A stretch of DNA of 64,000 nt from Diogma glabrata. Taxonomy: Eukaryota; Arthropoda; Insecta; Diptera; Cylindrotomidae. A program made the position numbers and the translations under genes. This document shows, one piece after another, positions 14,851 through 27,240 of this stretch. The notes below the pieces were generated by a model. It was not told the DNA's origin and made no database searches. It saw nothing but the letters and a program-made list of their open reading frames with translations. The stretch spans positions 184,418,024 to 184,482,023 of the forward strand of contig OY856188.1 in NCBI GenBank assembly GCA_963693315.1, written 5' to 3'. Positions within the stretch are counted from its first letter, which is position 1. Every line of letters starts with the position of its first letter.

Positions 14851-16199
14851 AATCATATTTTATAATAATAAAACATTATTCGCTTAGTTATCTTTGATTA
14901 ATTTTTTTTTCACTTTTCGGAATTATCATTAAAAGGAATAGTTAATGTATAATGTGACAAACAAATATGTACATTTATATGAAAATTATGTAAAATTATT
15001 TTTTAACAAATACATATTTCTAATTTACAACAAATATGTTCTTATGGTTTGCAATTATATAAAATATGTACATATTTCTATGCATTAGCTAGCACCAATA
15101 CGATACATTTAAGCATTGCTTATATATGATTAAACAAACCTGCTTGCATTAGCAGAACTGCCCTCACATGTTCCAAAAATTGGAAATTGACGTTTTTTTT
15201 CCTCTTTTTAGAAACATTGATTAACCAAGAATTTGCATTGGATCCTTAGTACCGAAGAAAAAGATTATGAACAATATCAAAGCTACAGGTTTAAAGTGTT
15301 TTACTTATTGAGTGAAATATGCTTCTCCATTACTTTCAAAACTATTATTGTCATTGCAAGGGATCTATAAAATATATGCAAATATGTTAACAAATGGTGT
15401 GATTTGACTGTTTTAATAATAATATATAAGTCTGAATTTACAAATGAAATTAGTCTTATTATTATTTTTTCCAATTTTTGTTTTAAGTTGTGGGAAGGAA
15501 TGTCGAAATAAGACGATGACTATAAAGCGATAAAACCGATTAAACGAAAATATTCACTAAAAACGGTGGTATTCTTTAACCGGCCGGCGTATGCATCAAT
15601 GTAGTAGAGTATTGCAGACAATCGATAAAATATATTTGCAAATTGCAATACGACCCTCTTCAGAACAGCAAAATTTCTGGATTGATAAATGATTATAAGT
15701 CTACATGAAATAGGACGCTAAACCAATAGCAATGAACCAGTGTACCTATTTTGTATGACGAGTACGGTGGTTTCGGAGTAAGTAATTGACAATTGTGACA
15801 TCAAATAAACACATATATTTACGCTCACCTAATTGTTCGTGACACATTGAATTATTTGAATTAAATTTTTGGAATAAAATTTTAACTTTTTTCTAACCTT
15901 AATCTTTTGCCATCTACATTTATAAAAATTATTTAATTATTATTTGTCTGTCAAATGTGTTTTAATTTTAACATACATTTAATATGTAAATTTATCTATA
16001 GCTTTAGAGACATTTACTTAATGGCTTTTGCTGACTGTAAAATGATACTATTACATTTTTTTCAAACTTTTTATATACATATTACTAATAAAATAACTTA
16101 AATTAAATGACATTAAAAAAAACTATAGGAGAATTTACTCAAAAAAAACGGTTTTCAACCACTTTATCTGGGAAGCACGGAAATCGTCGTGCGGGTACC
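14851..16199. other. AT-rich sequence, no gene recognised
   Basis: No coding frame with recognisable motifs and no clear inverted repeats. Part of the DNA that separates the two halves of repeat R copy 1. Confidence 0.5.
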
Positions 16200-16560
16200 T
16201 TCTAGTAATTAATAATTTTTAGTTTTTTGAATAATATTTTTTTTGAATAATATTTTTTTTTTCTTTTTGGATAATATTTTTTTTTTTGAATATTTTTTTT
16301 ATATTTTTTTGACTAAGAAAACTAAGAAAAATCGACGATTATACGTTCTTATACTTTTTGAATAATAATTTTTTTTTTTAATAATATTTTTTTTATTTAT
16401 TTTTTGAACAATATGTTTTTTTTTTTGCTTTTTTTTTTGAACAATATTTTTTTTTTTGTATTATATTTTTTTCTTTAGAATAATATTTTTTTTTGAAAAA
16501 TATTTTTTTTTTATTTTTTTTTTTTTGAATAATATCTTGGTTTTTTTTAGCTATTTTTTT
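16200..16560. repeat. T-rich low-complexity repeat
   Basis: Repeated short units of the form TTGAATAATATTTTTTTT. The open frame at 16456-16731 over it is a composition artefact. Confidence 0.85.
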
Positions 16561-16647
16561 TTAATGTATCCTATCTGTCTGTCTGTGTGCGTGTGTGCGA
16601 GCGAATGGCCAAAGAAGTATAACTTCCACCGTCTGGTCCGACGCAGA

Positions 16648-16774
16648 CCCTACTTTTTTTTTTTGTTTTTTTGTCTCCGCTTATCATATATAGTCGTTTG
16701 GCACAAAAATTTTTCCGAAATTCCGAGATGAAGCCCATTGCAATAGGTAGATTTTTATATGAAATCTACCTAAA
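16648..16774 (+). repeat. Family R repeat, copy 1, right end
   Basis: Matches the right end of the complete copy (51205-51334): a T-run, GTCTCCGCTTATCATATATA, then a terminal hairpin with stem AGGTAGATTT and inverse AAATCTACCT around a 7-base loop, ending TAAAA. It sits about 50 bp before the gypsy A RT frame resumes. Confidence 0.8.
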
Positions 16775-16800
16775 AAAAAAAGAGAGAGAAGTTTTTATCA

Positions 16801-19112
16801 TTGTTGTTATTATTTTATTTTTATGTAGAAATTGATCCGCAATCGCGTGATATCACAACATTCATAACAAGAAAGGGGCTTTTTCGATACACACGTTTAA
16901 TGTTCGGAATCACGTGCGCCCCTGAGATTTTTCAAAAGACATTAGAGCATGTATTATCTGGTTTGGAGGGCTGTCTCAAGTTTATAGATGATATTTTAAT
17001 TTACGGCCGTACAAAAGATGAACATGATGATCGTTTAAATAAGGTGATGAATCGACTGAAAATTTTTGACGTAACATTAAACAAGGAAAAATGTATTTTG
17101 GTGCAACAGATGTTGAATTCCTCGGCCATAAATTGTCTAAATCAGGAATTACGCCTACATTGAATAAAGTAGAGGCTGTAAAACAATTTCGCCAGCCAAA
17201 AACAGCAGAAGAAACACGCAGTTTTTTGGGACTAGTAAATTATGTCGGAAAATTTATACCCAATTTGGCCACAATTACGGAACCACTACGGAAATTGAAT
17301 AAGAGCGATGTTCCATTTGAATGAGGGAATGAACAGGAAAAGACTTTCCAAGAGTTAAAAAAACATATTTCAAACAATACGGTTTTGGGTTTTTATAATG
17401 TGGCAGACAGAACACAAGTAATCGCAGACGCAAGCCCGGTCGGATTAGGAGCAGTTTTGATTCAATTTAATGAAAAAGGTCCTAGAATTATTACATTTGC
17501 CAGTAAAAGTTTGTCAAACGTAGAAAAGCGATAAGCACAAACGGAAAAAGAGGCTTTAGCTCTAGTTTGGGCTGTGGAAAGATACCACTATTATTTGTTT
17601 GGACGCTCATTTGAATTGGTTACAGACCATAAGCCGCTCGAAACCATATTCGGACCAAAATCTAAACCATGCGCTAGAATCGAGCGATGGGTAATGCGTT
17701 TTCAATCATATCGATACAAGGTCGTGTATAAGCCGGGAAAATCAAACATTGCTGACCCGTTGTCACGCCTTCTTGCCATACCATCATCAGCATCGGAAGC
17801 AAGTACAGTAAGTCAAGAGGCGGATGAAAATGTCAATTGGATTGTTGAAAAAACCGAACCCAAAGCAATGAAATTGGGTGAAATGGATGATCAATCAATA
17901 ATCGATGAGTCCACGCAATCAGTAAAAAAATCTCTCGATTCTGATGATTGGTCAGATTTAGCAGCACCATACAAATTTGTGAAAACCGAATTATGTTTTG
18001 CTGGAAATATTTTAGTGCGGGGTACTCGAATCGTAATTCCAGAGAAATTACGCGAACGTATTCTCGAATTGACACACGAAGGGCATCCGGGCATGACAAA
18101 AATGAAGCATAGACTCCGAGCCAAAGTGTGGTGGCCAAAAATAGACGAGCAAGTAGATCAGTATATCAAAAAGTGTTTAGGATGCTTGATGATTAGCGCA
18201 CCTTCAGCACCTGAACCTATGAAACGTCATGAATTAACGAGTAAGCCATGGCAACATTTGGCAATGGATTATATGGGTGTTCTCCCATCCGGACATCATC
18301 TGTTAGTAATGGTTGATTTCTATAGTCGTTTCATCGAGGCAGAGATAATGACAAAAATCGACAGTTCAGCCACTATTAAGCGTTTAAAAGAAATGTTCGC
18401 GCGGTTTGGTTTGTCCTACTCAATTACTGTTGACAATGCCAGGCAGTTCGTTAGTCAAGAATTAAAGAATTATTGTGCCACGAACAACATCGAATTACGA
18501 AGCACTATCCAGTACTGGCCCCAGATGAATGGGGAAGTTGAAATTCAAAACAAATCAATCCTCAAGTTTGTTCAAATAGCTCAAAATACAGGAAAAAATT
18601 GGAGAGATAGTCTACACGAATATCTTATCATGTACAGATCTACACCCCAGTTGACAACCATGAAGAGGCCAGCAGAACTATTATTTGGGCATAACATTAA
18701 AGATAAACTTCCAACTATTTATCAACCGCTGGAAACTGATTCTGATTTCGAGGTGTATGACCAAGACAAGAAGAATAAAGAAAAAGGAAAAGAGAATGGG
18801 GATAGAAAGAGAAAAGCGGCATGTAGTTCGATTAAAGAAGGAGATAGAGTGTTGACAAAGAGACAAACCTATACTAATAAGTTAGATTCTAAATTCGAGC
18901 CGGAAGTATACAAGGTGGCTAAAAAGAATGGTGGTGATGTCACCATCGAATCCGTTGACACTGGTGTTAAATATCGACGAAATATTGCACATCTAAAGAG
19001 AATCCCTAATGAGACTCTTTTAGATTTACAGCCACCATCCACATCAACAACAGCAGTAGAGGACTCATCAGGATCATCCATTTCAACACCACTTATTCCG
19101 ACCAAGCGTTAA
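16801..19112 (+). pseudogene. Gypsy A, 3' portion: rest of RT, RNase H and integrase
   Basis: Reverse transcriptase resumes at about 16826 with EIDPQSRDITTF, exactly where the 5' part stopped, and carries FGITCAPEIFQ and catalytic FIDD (in place of the usual YxDD). A frame change lies near 17125, a stop at 17322-17324 and another at 17532-17534. RNase H is seen as VIADASPVGLGAVLI and VTDHKPLETIFG. The 512-codon open frame 17574-19112 holds the integrase: HEGHPGMTKMKH and CLGC finger (about residues 167-203), DDE core MDYMGVL (231), VDNARQF (286) and GEVEIQNK (320), and a C-terminal tail. It is inactive as an element because of the insertion and stops, although the integrase frame itself is intact. 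Confidence 0.88.
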
Positions 19113-20028
19113 CGGAAAGCAACTCAACGTTACGGCGACTACACATATCCAAATAATTAAAACTTTATCATTTACGTTATATTTTATTACAATCAGAACA
19201 TTTATTATTACAAATGTAAAATTTATTAATTATTAAAGAAAGAAAGTATATGTAGTATCGAAGCATCGGGCAATCCGAATCGGTTTACGAAATGTCATTA
19301 TACACATTCCTGTTAAAATAAAAAGAGCATTCTGTTCTCAGATAGCAAGCAGTAAACATTGTGTTTCATTTACTCTGACTATTCAATCAAGCAATAATAC
19401 AAAAATAATAGTACATTATGATGCAAGGAAGTAAAGCTAAAAATTTTGAACGTATGTGGAGTTTGCAAATTGAGTTTTGCCGAGATTTGCACCCACAATA
19501 AGTCCAAAATAGCTTACGTTCGTGCGTCATATACTATTTTTTATTCGTCGCAAGCAAAACATTTTAATGTAAAATGTTTATTCTAAATCAAAATTATAAA
19601 TTTGCATGAATTTTGAAATAGAAATATGTTGAACAAGTAACCTTTGACAAAATATTTGTTATTTTTTTAAAATAATTGTATAACTATGACAACAAAGAAT
19701 AACAAATATTTTATTTGGATTAGAAAATTTGGAATCGAAAGGTTGCTTTGATAAAAATTTCTATTTTTTATAGAATTTAAACAAACCCATTTTTTTTTTG
19801 CTTTTTTGGACGTAGCTATGACAATAAAATAAATGGTTAAAAAGTGACACTTTAAGGCCACAAATCACAGTAATAAAGAAACACTTTAATATGTAGGCGA
19901 ATAAAAACTATATTTAAATATTTTAGGTTATTTAAATTAGTTGACTTATTAGTTAAAATTTATAATTTAGTTAAACTAAATTAAAATAAAACTCAATCAC
20001 AAAAGTGTTATTATAGTTTTCCATATTA
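19113..20028. other. Region after gypsy A, possible 3' LTR remnant
   Basis: A segment starting TGTAGTATCGAAGCATCGGG (near 19250) and ending near 19400 (CAAGCAATAATACA) has TG...CA ends and lies where a 3' LTR is expected, but no 5' partner is in the window, so this is a guess. The rest is AT-rich without recognisable content. Confidence 0.3.
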
Positions 20029-21875
20029 TTCACTGTTAGAGATTGGCTTTTCTCAACTTTTTTTCTTTCTCAAGAAATATAGAGAAATGAAATTTGTTTC
20101 TCGAGAATTCTTGAGAATTCTTGAGAAAATTTAATATTATTTTTCTATGAAAAATGACATTAAAAGCAATTTTTAATACGTTCTTATCAATTTTATTTCA
20201 TTTAATAGATACAGTAAAAAATAAAATGTAGTAAAAAATAAAAAATAGATACAGCAAAATATAAAAAATAAAGTTTGTAAGCCAGCCAAAGCTTAATTTC
20301 CTTCTTTCATTAAATAATGTTTCAAGAAACATAAGCGTTCATTTTGAGTAGATGTTGGCTTAACTGTTGACAAAGCCATTTTCAAGTTATTCAGATTAGC
20401 GGTGATTTGACCCGTTGCCTCATAAACATTCATTTCAATTATTTCTGCAAAGCCATCATTAGCTGTCTGAGTTTTTTTTAAAGTTTCTTGAATGGATAGA
20501 TTTAACTGTTTTTCATAACAGAGCTCTTCTGGTTCTTGGGTAGTCTCTAGAAACTGTGAATCAGTGAACTGTGAATTATTTCCAACAACGTTGCCAAAAA
20601 GTCTTGTTAAATATTTTTTGCTGTTTTCGCCATATCACTTTTAGATGTGTAATTTAGAAACTCATCATTTCGAGGAAAATTTGGGTCTTGGAGGAACCTG
20701 ACCAGTAACACTAATGATTTGTTTCGTCTCTTTGATATTTTTTCGTTTAATTCCATTACCAGTTTCGTGCTTAGTTCTGATTTTTCTACATCAAGGGCAT
20801 TGAACAAAAATTTTAGAATGCCTTCGCTAGTAAGGAGATTTGTATCTGTTCGGCTTGATGCCGTAACAGCACATTTTATGGGCTTTAATACTTGATGAAT
20901 AGACTTGGCTACTTCTGTTTTACTCGGCGACCACATTTCTTGGAGGTTTAGGTCCTGCAAAGCATTTTCTATATGAGTAACCACTCTTAAGAAACGCTCT
21001 ATCATAGTATCTAAACTATTCCATCGAGTTTTGGAATCTAACAGCAATGCCAGTTCTTTTTTCTCTGTTGTTGTTATATAATTTTGCAGAACGGAATTTT
21101 TAATTGGAGATTTTTTAAATAATTTGACTATGCTACGTATTTGATAAATAGTCTCGTGAATATTCATCTCGTTGGTAAACGAAACATTTTCATTGGGCAC
21201 AAAATCGGAATTGTCATATTCACTACAAATAACTGACGATGCCGAGCCTTCGTTCTCAATATCTATGTCAGTATCACTTTCAGAGTGAAGATTTATGTGT
21301 TTGTCTTTTTTATTATATAAAACTGAAATAACCGCTAAATGTATTGCATGGTTATAACACAATTGTTGGTTGACTGGTGATAATCGTCCGAATTTGACCA
21401 TAACACTGGCACCATCACTTGTTGTTGATACGATATTCTTTTCAAAGTTTATTCCAAAAGAATTTAACCTTTTTTCAACTAATTCAATTAATTTTTCCGA
21501 TGGACAACTTCCGTTCATTCTAATTAGACCCAAATTATCCGAATCACCATCACTATAATAAACATGAATATTCAAGTATTTGTCTATTCATGGATAGAAA
21601 TACTAATTTTTTTATTCTGTAATTGCATGATTTTAATTTTCTTAGTCATTTCTTTTTTAAGTTCATCATGATAATTGTATATTAACTTCATTATATCTTT
21701 TGGTTGTTTTGAAAGATTGAAACCGAATGATTTCAAACTACTTCTTATAAACTCGCAGTTGGCTATTTTCTGTATAGGCAGTCCATCTTTAGCAGCTAAA
21801 ATTCCAACAATTTACATAAGACTCTTTCGTTTTACAGTGATAAATTTCTCCATGGTTGTTTTACTTAAATTAGGG

Positions 21876-23354
21876 CAGTGGTTCTCAAAGCGTGTTCCGC
21901 GGAACACTGGTGTTCCGCGATGCACTTTCCACTGTTCCGTGAAAAAATCAAATGTACAATCAATTCAATTAAAAATTGTTTGAAAATAAAAATCAATTCA
22001 ATGTAAAATTTACACGTTTCTCGGCTTTGTATGAATAAAAATATCTTTCGGGTTAAAATTACTTTTGAAAACATAAAATATTATTGCAGTGATTAAAATT
22101 CTCCTTTTACACATAAATAAATAAAAAATGTATGAAGTTTTTGTTTCACACAATATGAACAAATGATTGGATAAGAAACCCGTTTACTTCTTCCAAATTT
22201 TCTAGTTTTGCTTTAAATGAAGAAGAAGAAGTGACGTCGCTTTCTTCAGATCGTGGATTAAAATTACAGTTCCATGAAAACACTCCTGAAAATTTATGAA
22301 TCTCTGTTAAAGATGGATACCCGAGTATAAGCAAAAAATCCTTGAACATATTATTGTTATTTTTTACGACATAACTTTGCGAAGCAGGATTTTCAACTAT
22401 GATCAATATAAAGACAAACAAACGTGAGAGACTAGGGAATTTAGAAGAAGAAATGCGTGTAGCGTTATCATTTATTCGCCCCGATATAGCTGAGATCTGT
22501 AAAGATCGTCAAGCTCATGGATCGCATTAAGTTTGATATTTTTTTAAAAGTATTATAATTTTAATTGTGCTTTCAATAAATATATTTGCATCAATCGATA
22601 TCGCTACATATTTTATTTATATACATATTATTTTCTGAAAGTAGCACTTGGAAGCAGGGGGTTGCCAATCACACGCTGCGACACGATTCCGTTTCCTTTT
22701 TGCTTTATAATTACTACGTTTTCATGCAGATCGAAAAAGAATTGAATCCTCATCCCGTTTTCAAACTGTAAAGTGTTTTCATGATTGGATTGAAAACGGG
22801 TTGAAAACGTTTTTAAAACTGTCAAAAGGTCAAAAAGCGTTTAATTGTGTTTCATTAATTGTGTTCAATATTTTATTTTTTTATGCTTGATATTGTATTT
22901 TTCTTTTAAATAAAGTTAATGAAATAAACATTTTATAAATCAATGTGAAATTAGTTGTTTCGTATTTAAAAACAAACATAAACATTTTGCTGCGCATGAC
23001 ACGATCCAGTTTTCCGTTTTCATGTATTTTCGAATATTTGGATACCGATAAGATCCTAAAAAAAATCGAGATCGTATTTATAAATAAATAGTATTCCAAA
23101 CTGTAATTGTTGATGTTTTCATGGTGAATTCAATTTGAATTTGGTTTTCAAATCGATTTGAACTAAGCATGAAAACGTAGTAAATAATGGAGTATCTTGG
23201 CAAACATTATTCTGTTTTTTATTGCACTTTTGGTTTCAAAAATGTTAGCCACCCTCGCCCCCTGTTGTAAAGTGTATGCTGTATTGTAGATGTTCCGCCT
23301 AAAAACATATCAGAGTTTAGTGTTCCCCGACTTCAAAAAGTTTGAGAACCAAGG
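21876..23354 (+). mobile_element. Inner hAT element nested in the outer hAT
   Basis: A 1479-bp element with ends CAGTGGTTCTCAAAG at left and the reverse complement of CCTTGGTTCTCAAAC at right. CAGTGGTTCTCAA is a well-known hAT terminus. The 8-bp target duplication AATTAGGG is perfect (21868-21875 and 23355-23362). It carries a plus-strand transposase C-terminus (22168-22530); the rest of its gene is lost. The region between 22531 and 23280 is non-coding with scattered fragments of no clear identity. Confidence 0.88.
22168..22530 (+). pseudogene. C-terminal part of a ZBED5/FAM200-type hAT transposase
   Basis: One plus-strand frame with two internal stops reads WIRNPFTSSKF, then KLQFHENTPE, ISVKDGYPSISKKSLNIL, CEAGFSTMINIKTNKRERLG, NLEEEMRVALSFIRPDIA and ends CKDRQAHGSH. 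The order and the final basic/His tail are typical of hAT transposases related to ZBED5, FAM200 and SCAND3. The stops are at 22297-22299 (TGA where the family has Trp) and 22372-22374 (TAA where the family usually has Tyr). Only the last ~120 codons remain, so this is a dead internal-deletion copy. The minus-strand frame over the same bases (22146-22421) is a shadow. Confidence 0.85.
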
Positions 23355-24026
23355 AATTAGGGTATTCACCATATTTTCTTTTACTTTTGTTCTGTCTAAA
23401 TGGTTGATTTTCTGTTGGCTTTCTTTTCATTTGATGTATCCCTTCCAAATGTCTATGCAAGCCAGTAGTGGCTGATGATTTACAGGATAGCGTTTTCTTA
23501 CACAATTTAAACACAGAAAAATCTTTGTCGGTTTTATTTTTCTCAAAATGTACCCAACAATCATCATATGTTTTGTTACTCATGTTTGTACTATTATAAT
23601 TGAAAGAAAACAAAAGTATTTGTTCAATCTACACATTGGAATTTACAGAAATTAAATAATTATATACATACTTACTAAGTATCATAAATATTTTATGACA
23701 ATTGAGTTTTTATAAAAAATAATTGTTAATCACCAAAACACTTCTACTAACTTAAATTTCGCTCGCAATAAGCTTCACTTGGTACTATATTATTTTAGTT
23801 ATAAAATGTGGTGAAAACAGTAAAAGAGTTTTTCTTAAAACTTAAAATTCATGATTTGTTTGTCAATTGATTTGTAAATATAAATTTTGTAATTCTCGAG
23901 AAATAGAATAAAATTTCTCGAGAAATGAGAAAGAAAAGTTGTTAGAGAATTCTTGAGAAATCGAGAAAACGAATTCTCGAGAATAATCTCTATTCACTGT
24001 TTGTGTGCTTTTGTCACTTTTGAATT

Positions 24027-24343
24027 AAAATGCAATATTTAAAAATATACTTTTTACTGTTTATTTTTAAATTTATTTATAATAATAAAAACTTCCTTAT
24101 AGTAACAATTTGATTTTTATTTTTTTATTTATTTTATAGAATATCGATTTCGACTTACGTCATCCTCAGTTCTTAAATTAAGAGAATAATAATTTAAGAA
24201 CTGAGGATGACGTAAGTCGAAATCGATATTCTTTAAAATAAATAAAAAAATAAAAATCAAACTGTTACTATAAGGAAGTTTTTATTATTATAAATAAATT
24301 TAAAAATAAACAGTAAAAAGTATATTTTTAAATATTGCATTTT
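24027..24343. repeat. Long near-perfect palindrome (P3)
   Basis: Left arm starting AAAATGCAATATTTAAAAAT (24027) and right arm ending ATATTGCATTTT (24343) are reverse complements over about 150 bp each around a centre near 24185, with few mismatches. The inner stem is AGAATATCGATTTCGACTTA on one side and its inverse on the other, with a small AT-rich loop. It starts 27 bp after the outer hAT target duplication. No coding content. Confidence 0.9.
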
Positions 24344-25559
24344 AAAAAAACTTGTTTACCTACATAACATTTGTTTGATATTGTTGGCTACAGCGGAACC
24401 AATATAATCATTTTGATTTTTATTTATGAATTGTTTTCCTACAATATAACGTCTAAATAAAAACGATAGAAGAAGAAAATAAAAAAAGGGGAGTTGGAGC
24501 CTGTACAATCATGGAATCTGGTCGACGGGCTTGAAATTAACCAACAAAAGTCTTTTAGTGATATATTGAAAACTTGTCAGTATTTATGACCTTATCAATT
24601 AAAAAGTGTCATATAGACATATTAAGCAAAATTTTATTTTACGTAAATTTATTTAAATTTATTTATTTTAAAATTATAATTTCTTTACAATTTAATTTAA
24701 AATACAGGAATAGGTGATGTGTTAATTGGCTGACGACTAAAAGTTCTAAAATTATTTGTGGTATATCAACAACAGGAATTGAATTGGAAGAAACTTCTAA
24801 TTGAATTGGAAAAAAATAATAAAACTTTAGAGTAACTATTTTTGATTATTGTATCGTATAGTCATCGTTATTCATTAATCGCCGGACTCTAAGGCGCAAC
24901 CTTTTTTTGTTTATTATACTATATGGAGTAGATGTATGATTTATTCATTATGGTTGACTGAATTGCTGATTGATGGAGAGTTGGATCCAGTACAATCATA
25001 AGGTGAGTGAAACATTTGAATTTTTTATACATATGCAATAAATAGATTGAAGTGTTGTTTGTGTGATGGTCTTGGTTCCTTCGTCTTTTAGAATCGTCAG
25101 AGTCGCTGTTCCATATTTCACTCGTTTAAATCCGTTCTCTTGTGATACTGCTGTGTGCGATTCCGCATTGGTACTGGGCTGAGAAAAGAACTTCTCGAAT
25201 CCGCAGATTAAAGCTAGTCGGAAATAAAAAATCTCTTGGCACGCAACTCATTTTAAGTTCCGGTTAGTGATCACACTAGCAAGAATGTATGGTTCATTAC
25301 AAATTGATCCCCATGCGTGCGACCAAACTTACGACCCTGAGATTAAGAGTCTTATACTGACCAAGTTGATTCTTGGATTTTCAAACTAAAAACATGAGTA
25401 AAGCAAGGAGGGGTTGTGGAGTTCATGGCAAAATGGCTATAGACTTCTATAGGTTAGAAAGAGAAAGAAAGAGCAAGTTACGTTGGTGGGGGAATGGGTT
25501 TATGCTGCTAATGTATTAGCTCTGCATAAAACGCGAAACAATCAAAGAACCAAAGTTTC
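24344..25559. other. AT-rich spacer leading into LINE debris
   Basis: 24344-25000 shows nothing recognisable. From about 25250 on, the sequence becomes richer in GC and continues into the R1-like LINE, and may hold its decayed endonuclease end, but no motif is safe. Confidence 0.4.
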
Positions 25560-27240
25560 GGTGGAGCAACACCCTTTCATCGCAGAGAAAGCAGGTTAAA
25601 TGGACTAGAAGACAGATTCAGAAAAGTAGCAGAAGACCTGACCCAGTCCGGCAGACAAATGATAAACTGGCATTTCATACTGCATTGAGTGTCTATAAAG
25701 ATAATCTGCGTAAAACTAAACCGAAAAATTGGGAAAGTTTTGTCCGTGACAAAGGCAATCAGGCCTATGGGGACCGGTGTATAAGATCTATGGAGGTAGG
25801 AGTAACAGACCAACTCTTGGAAGCATCACAACAATTGGAGTGCTTACAAATACGTGGAAAGAGACCATTTGTGCTCTTCTGCAGGAACTCTTTCCACACG
25901 GTAGGGAGCCTGTTGTAGAGGAGCTCTGCGAGGGGTTGGACTGCACAACCTACAAAGTACAGATGCCATTTATAGTATGCGTATGCGTAAAGCTCCCGAC
26001 GTTGATGTGATGCTTTCTGAGATGGTTAGAAAAACCTGACTGGCAAATCCGTCATTCCTTACAAGCATGCAAATTGTCTTGGAAGAGGATGCTTTCCAGG
26101 TAACTGGAAGATTGGTAAGGTGGTTATAATCCTCAAATCTCCAAAACATTCGGTCATACAGACCTATCAGCCTATTTCAGACCTATCAGCCTATTCCGGA
26201 CAAGGTTCTGGAACGCATAATGGTGGCAAGGCTAGAGAAATCACCATTCCGGCAAAGATGGGTGTATTAATTTGGGTTTACAAAGGGAAGAAAGACGAGC
26301 GATGCGTGACATCTAGTGCTAGACATCGTAGATACTTCTGAGCGGAGATACATATTGGGTCTCAGAGATTCCAAAGGACCATTTGATAACTTGGAGTGGC
26401 CAGAGATCCTAAGGAAGCTAACGTTGGCTTACCATAAGCTAAAGTTGGCTAGGACAGTGGAATACGGTATAGCTATTTTAGCGAGAGACGGGTTTGTGTA
26501 GTTGGTAAACGAAAGTCCATCTGGTATGTGGTTCTGTCGGTATATTGTCTTATGGTCTGCGTTGAATGGCTATGGAGTCAATAATGTCGCATATGCATAC
26601 GATCTATTTATACTAATAGAGAGATAGTAGAGTGTACCTGGATAGCACTGGATTGGGAGCGATGTCTGTGGTTTCGGAGTGGGGAAGAAGGGTTGGGATT
26701 TAACACACATATATTTAGGAGGCTTATTGTTATCTGTATTTGCTATGGCACAAGTGTGTAGCGTGAGGTTTTAAAGTTTGTATTTGCTGTTGCGTTGCTA
26801 AACAGGAGGAGGTAGTAACTAAGGTCGATTAGATACCTGAAAGATTAGAGGATCCCTGGAAACAAAGATGGGGTTACTCATAAAAGGGTGCGGTGCCAGA
26901 CTAATCATTGCTAACGTTAACTTCAGAGAGGTTAATCATTGGTCTGATCCATCCATATAGAGCTGTTCTTTCTGATAACAGGGCATGGCAGCATGAATGA
27001 GTTTGTCCATAATCGTGGCAGAAGCAGTTGTAGGTGTGGCTCATATGAGAACTGGTTGCATGTTCTAAAAAATTGTGGTCTGTATGAAGATTTTCGTTTG
27101 GATCTGTTTCTGACCCCGTGACAGAGAGTAGTGTTAGTCAACTTATTGAAACCCGTGGAATGTACATAAGGATCAAATCATTTACGAAAAATGCGTATCG
27201 TAGGCTAAGGGATTACTCAGTGCCGGATACCGCGCGTAAA
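25560..27240 (+). pseudogene. R1-like non-LTR retrotransposon ORF2 remnant
   Basis: Fragments in all three plus frames follow the order of an R1-clade ORF2. About 25590-25760 is the linker before RT (FHTALSVYKDNLRKTKPK, NWESFVRDKGNQAYG); 25790-25960 continues in another frame (TWKETICALLQELFPHGREP); about 26115-26310 is the RT fingers region (PSKHSVIQTYQPIS-type SYRPISLL motif, then INLGLQREERRAMRDI). About 26980-27120 is the C-terminal cysteine motif (CRCGSYENWLHVLKNCGLYE). Many stops and frameshifts; this is an old fossil. R1-type elements copy themselves by target-primed reverse transcription. Confidence 0.7.

Larger units (their letters stand above)
20293..23613 (-). pseudogene. BED zinc-finger hAT transposase of the outer element
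   Basis: Reading downward, the N-terminus (about 23613-23363) is a BED-type finger: WVHFEKNKTDKDFSVF, LCKKTLSCK, then TGLHRHLEGIH. One metal-binding Cys seems replaced (F before KLC). After the inner hAT and one copy of its target duplication are left out, the frame continues at about 21867 (MEKFITVKRKSL, then LAAKDGLPIQKIANCEFIRS) with stops, then into the 322-codon frame 21575-20607 (TSDGASVMVKFGRL, CYNHAIHLAV, DSKTRWNSLDTMIERF), the RNase-H-like hAT core. A one-base change near 20610 shifts to a last frame of about 105 codons ending at 20293 with PTSTQNERLCF, the dimerisation motif. It is similar to the ZBED-type transposases; broken in at least three places. Confidence 0.83.
20037..23992 (-). 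mobile_element. Outer hAT element (BED-finger type)
   Basis: A 3956-bp element with related ends: TAGAGATTGGCTTTTCTC at left and the reverse complement of TAGAGATTATTCTCGAG at right, both followed inward by repeated TTCTCGAGAATTC and AAGAATTCTC motifs. A perfect 8-bp target duplication TTCACTGT lies at 20029-20036 and 23993-24000, the length typical of hAT. It contains a minus-strand transposase (20293-23613), broken by a second hAT (21876-23354) and by frameshifts. Confidence 0.88.

Noticed and set aside
22628..23278. A further MITE inside the inner hAT (ends with CAGGGGG-like sequence at 22650 and 23262)
   Set aside because: Only about 10 matching bases at the ends and no target duplication; too weak.
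26932..27141. Minus-strand frame over the R1-like LINE
   Set aside because: Shadow of the plus-strand Cys motif region of the LINE.
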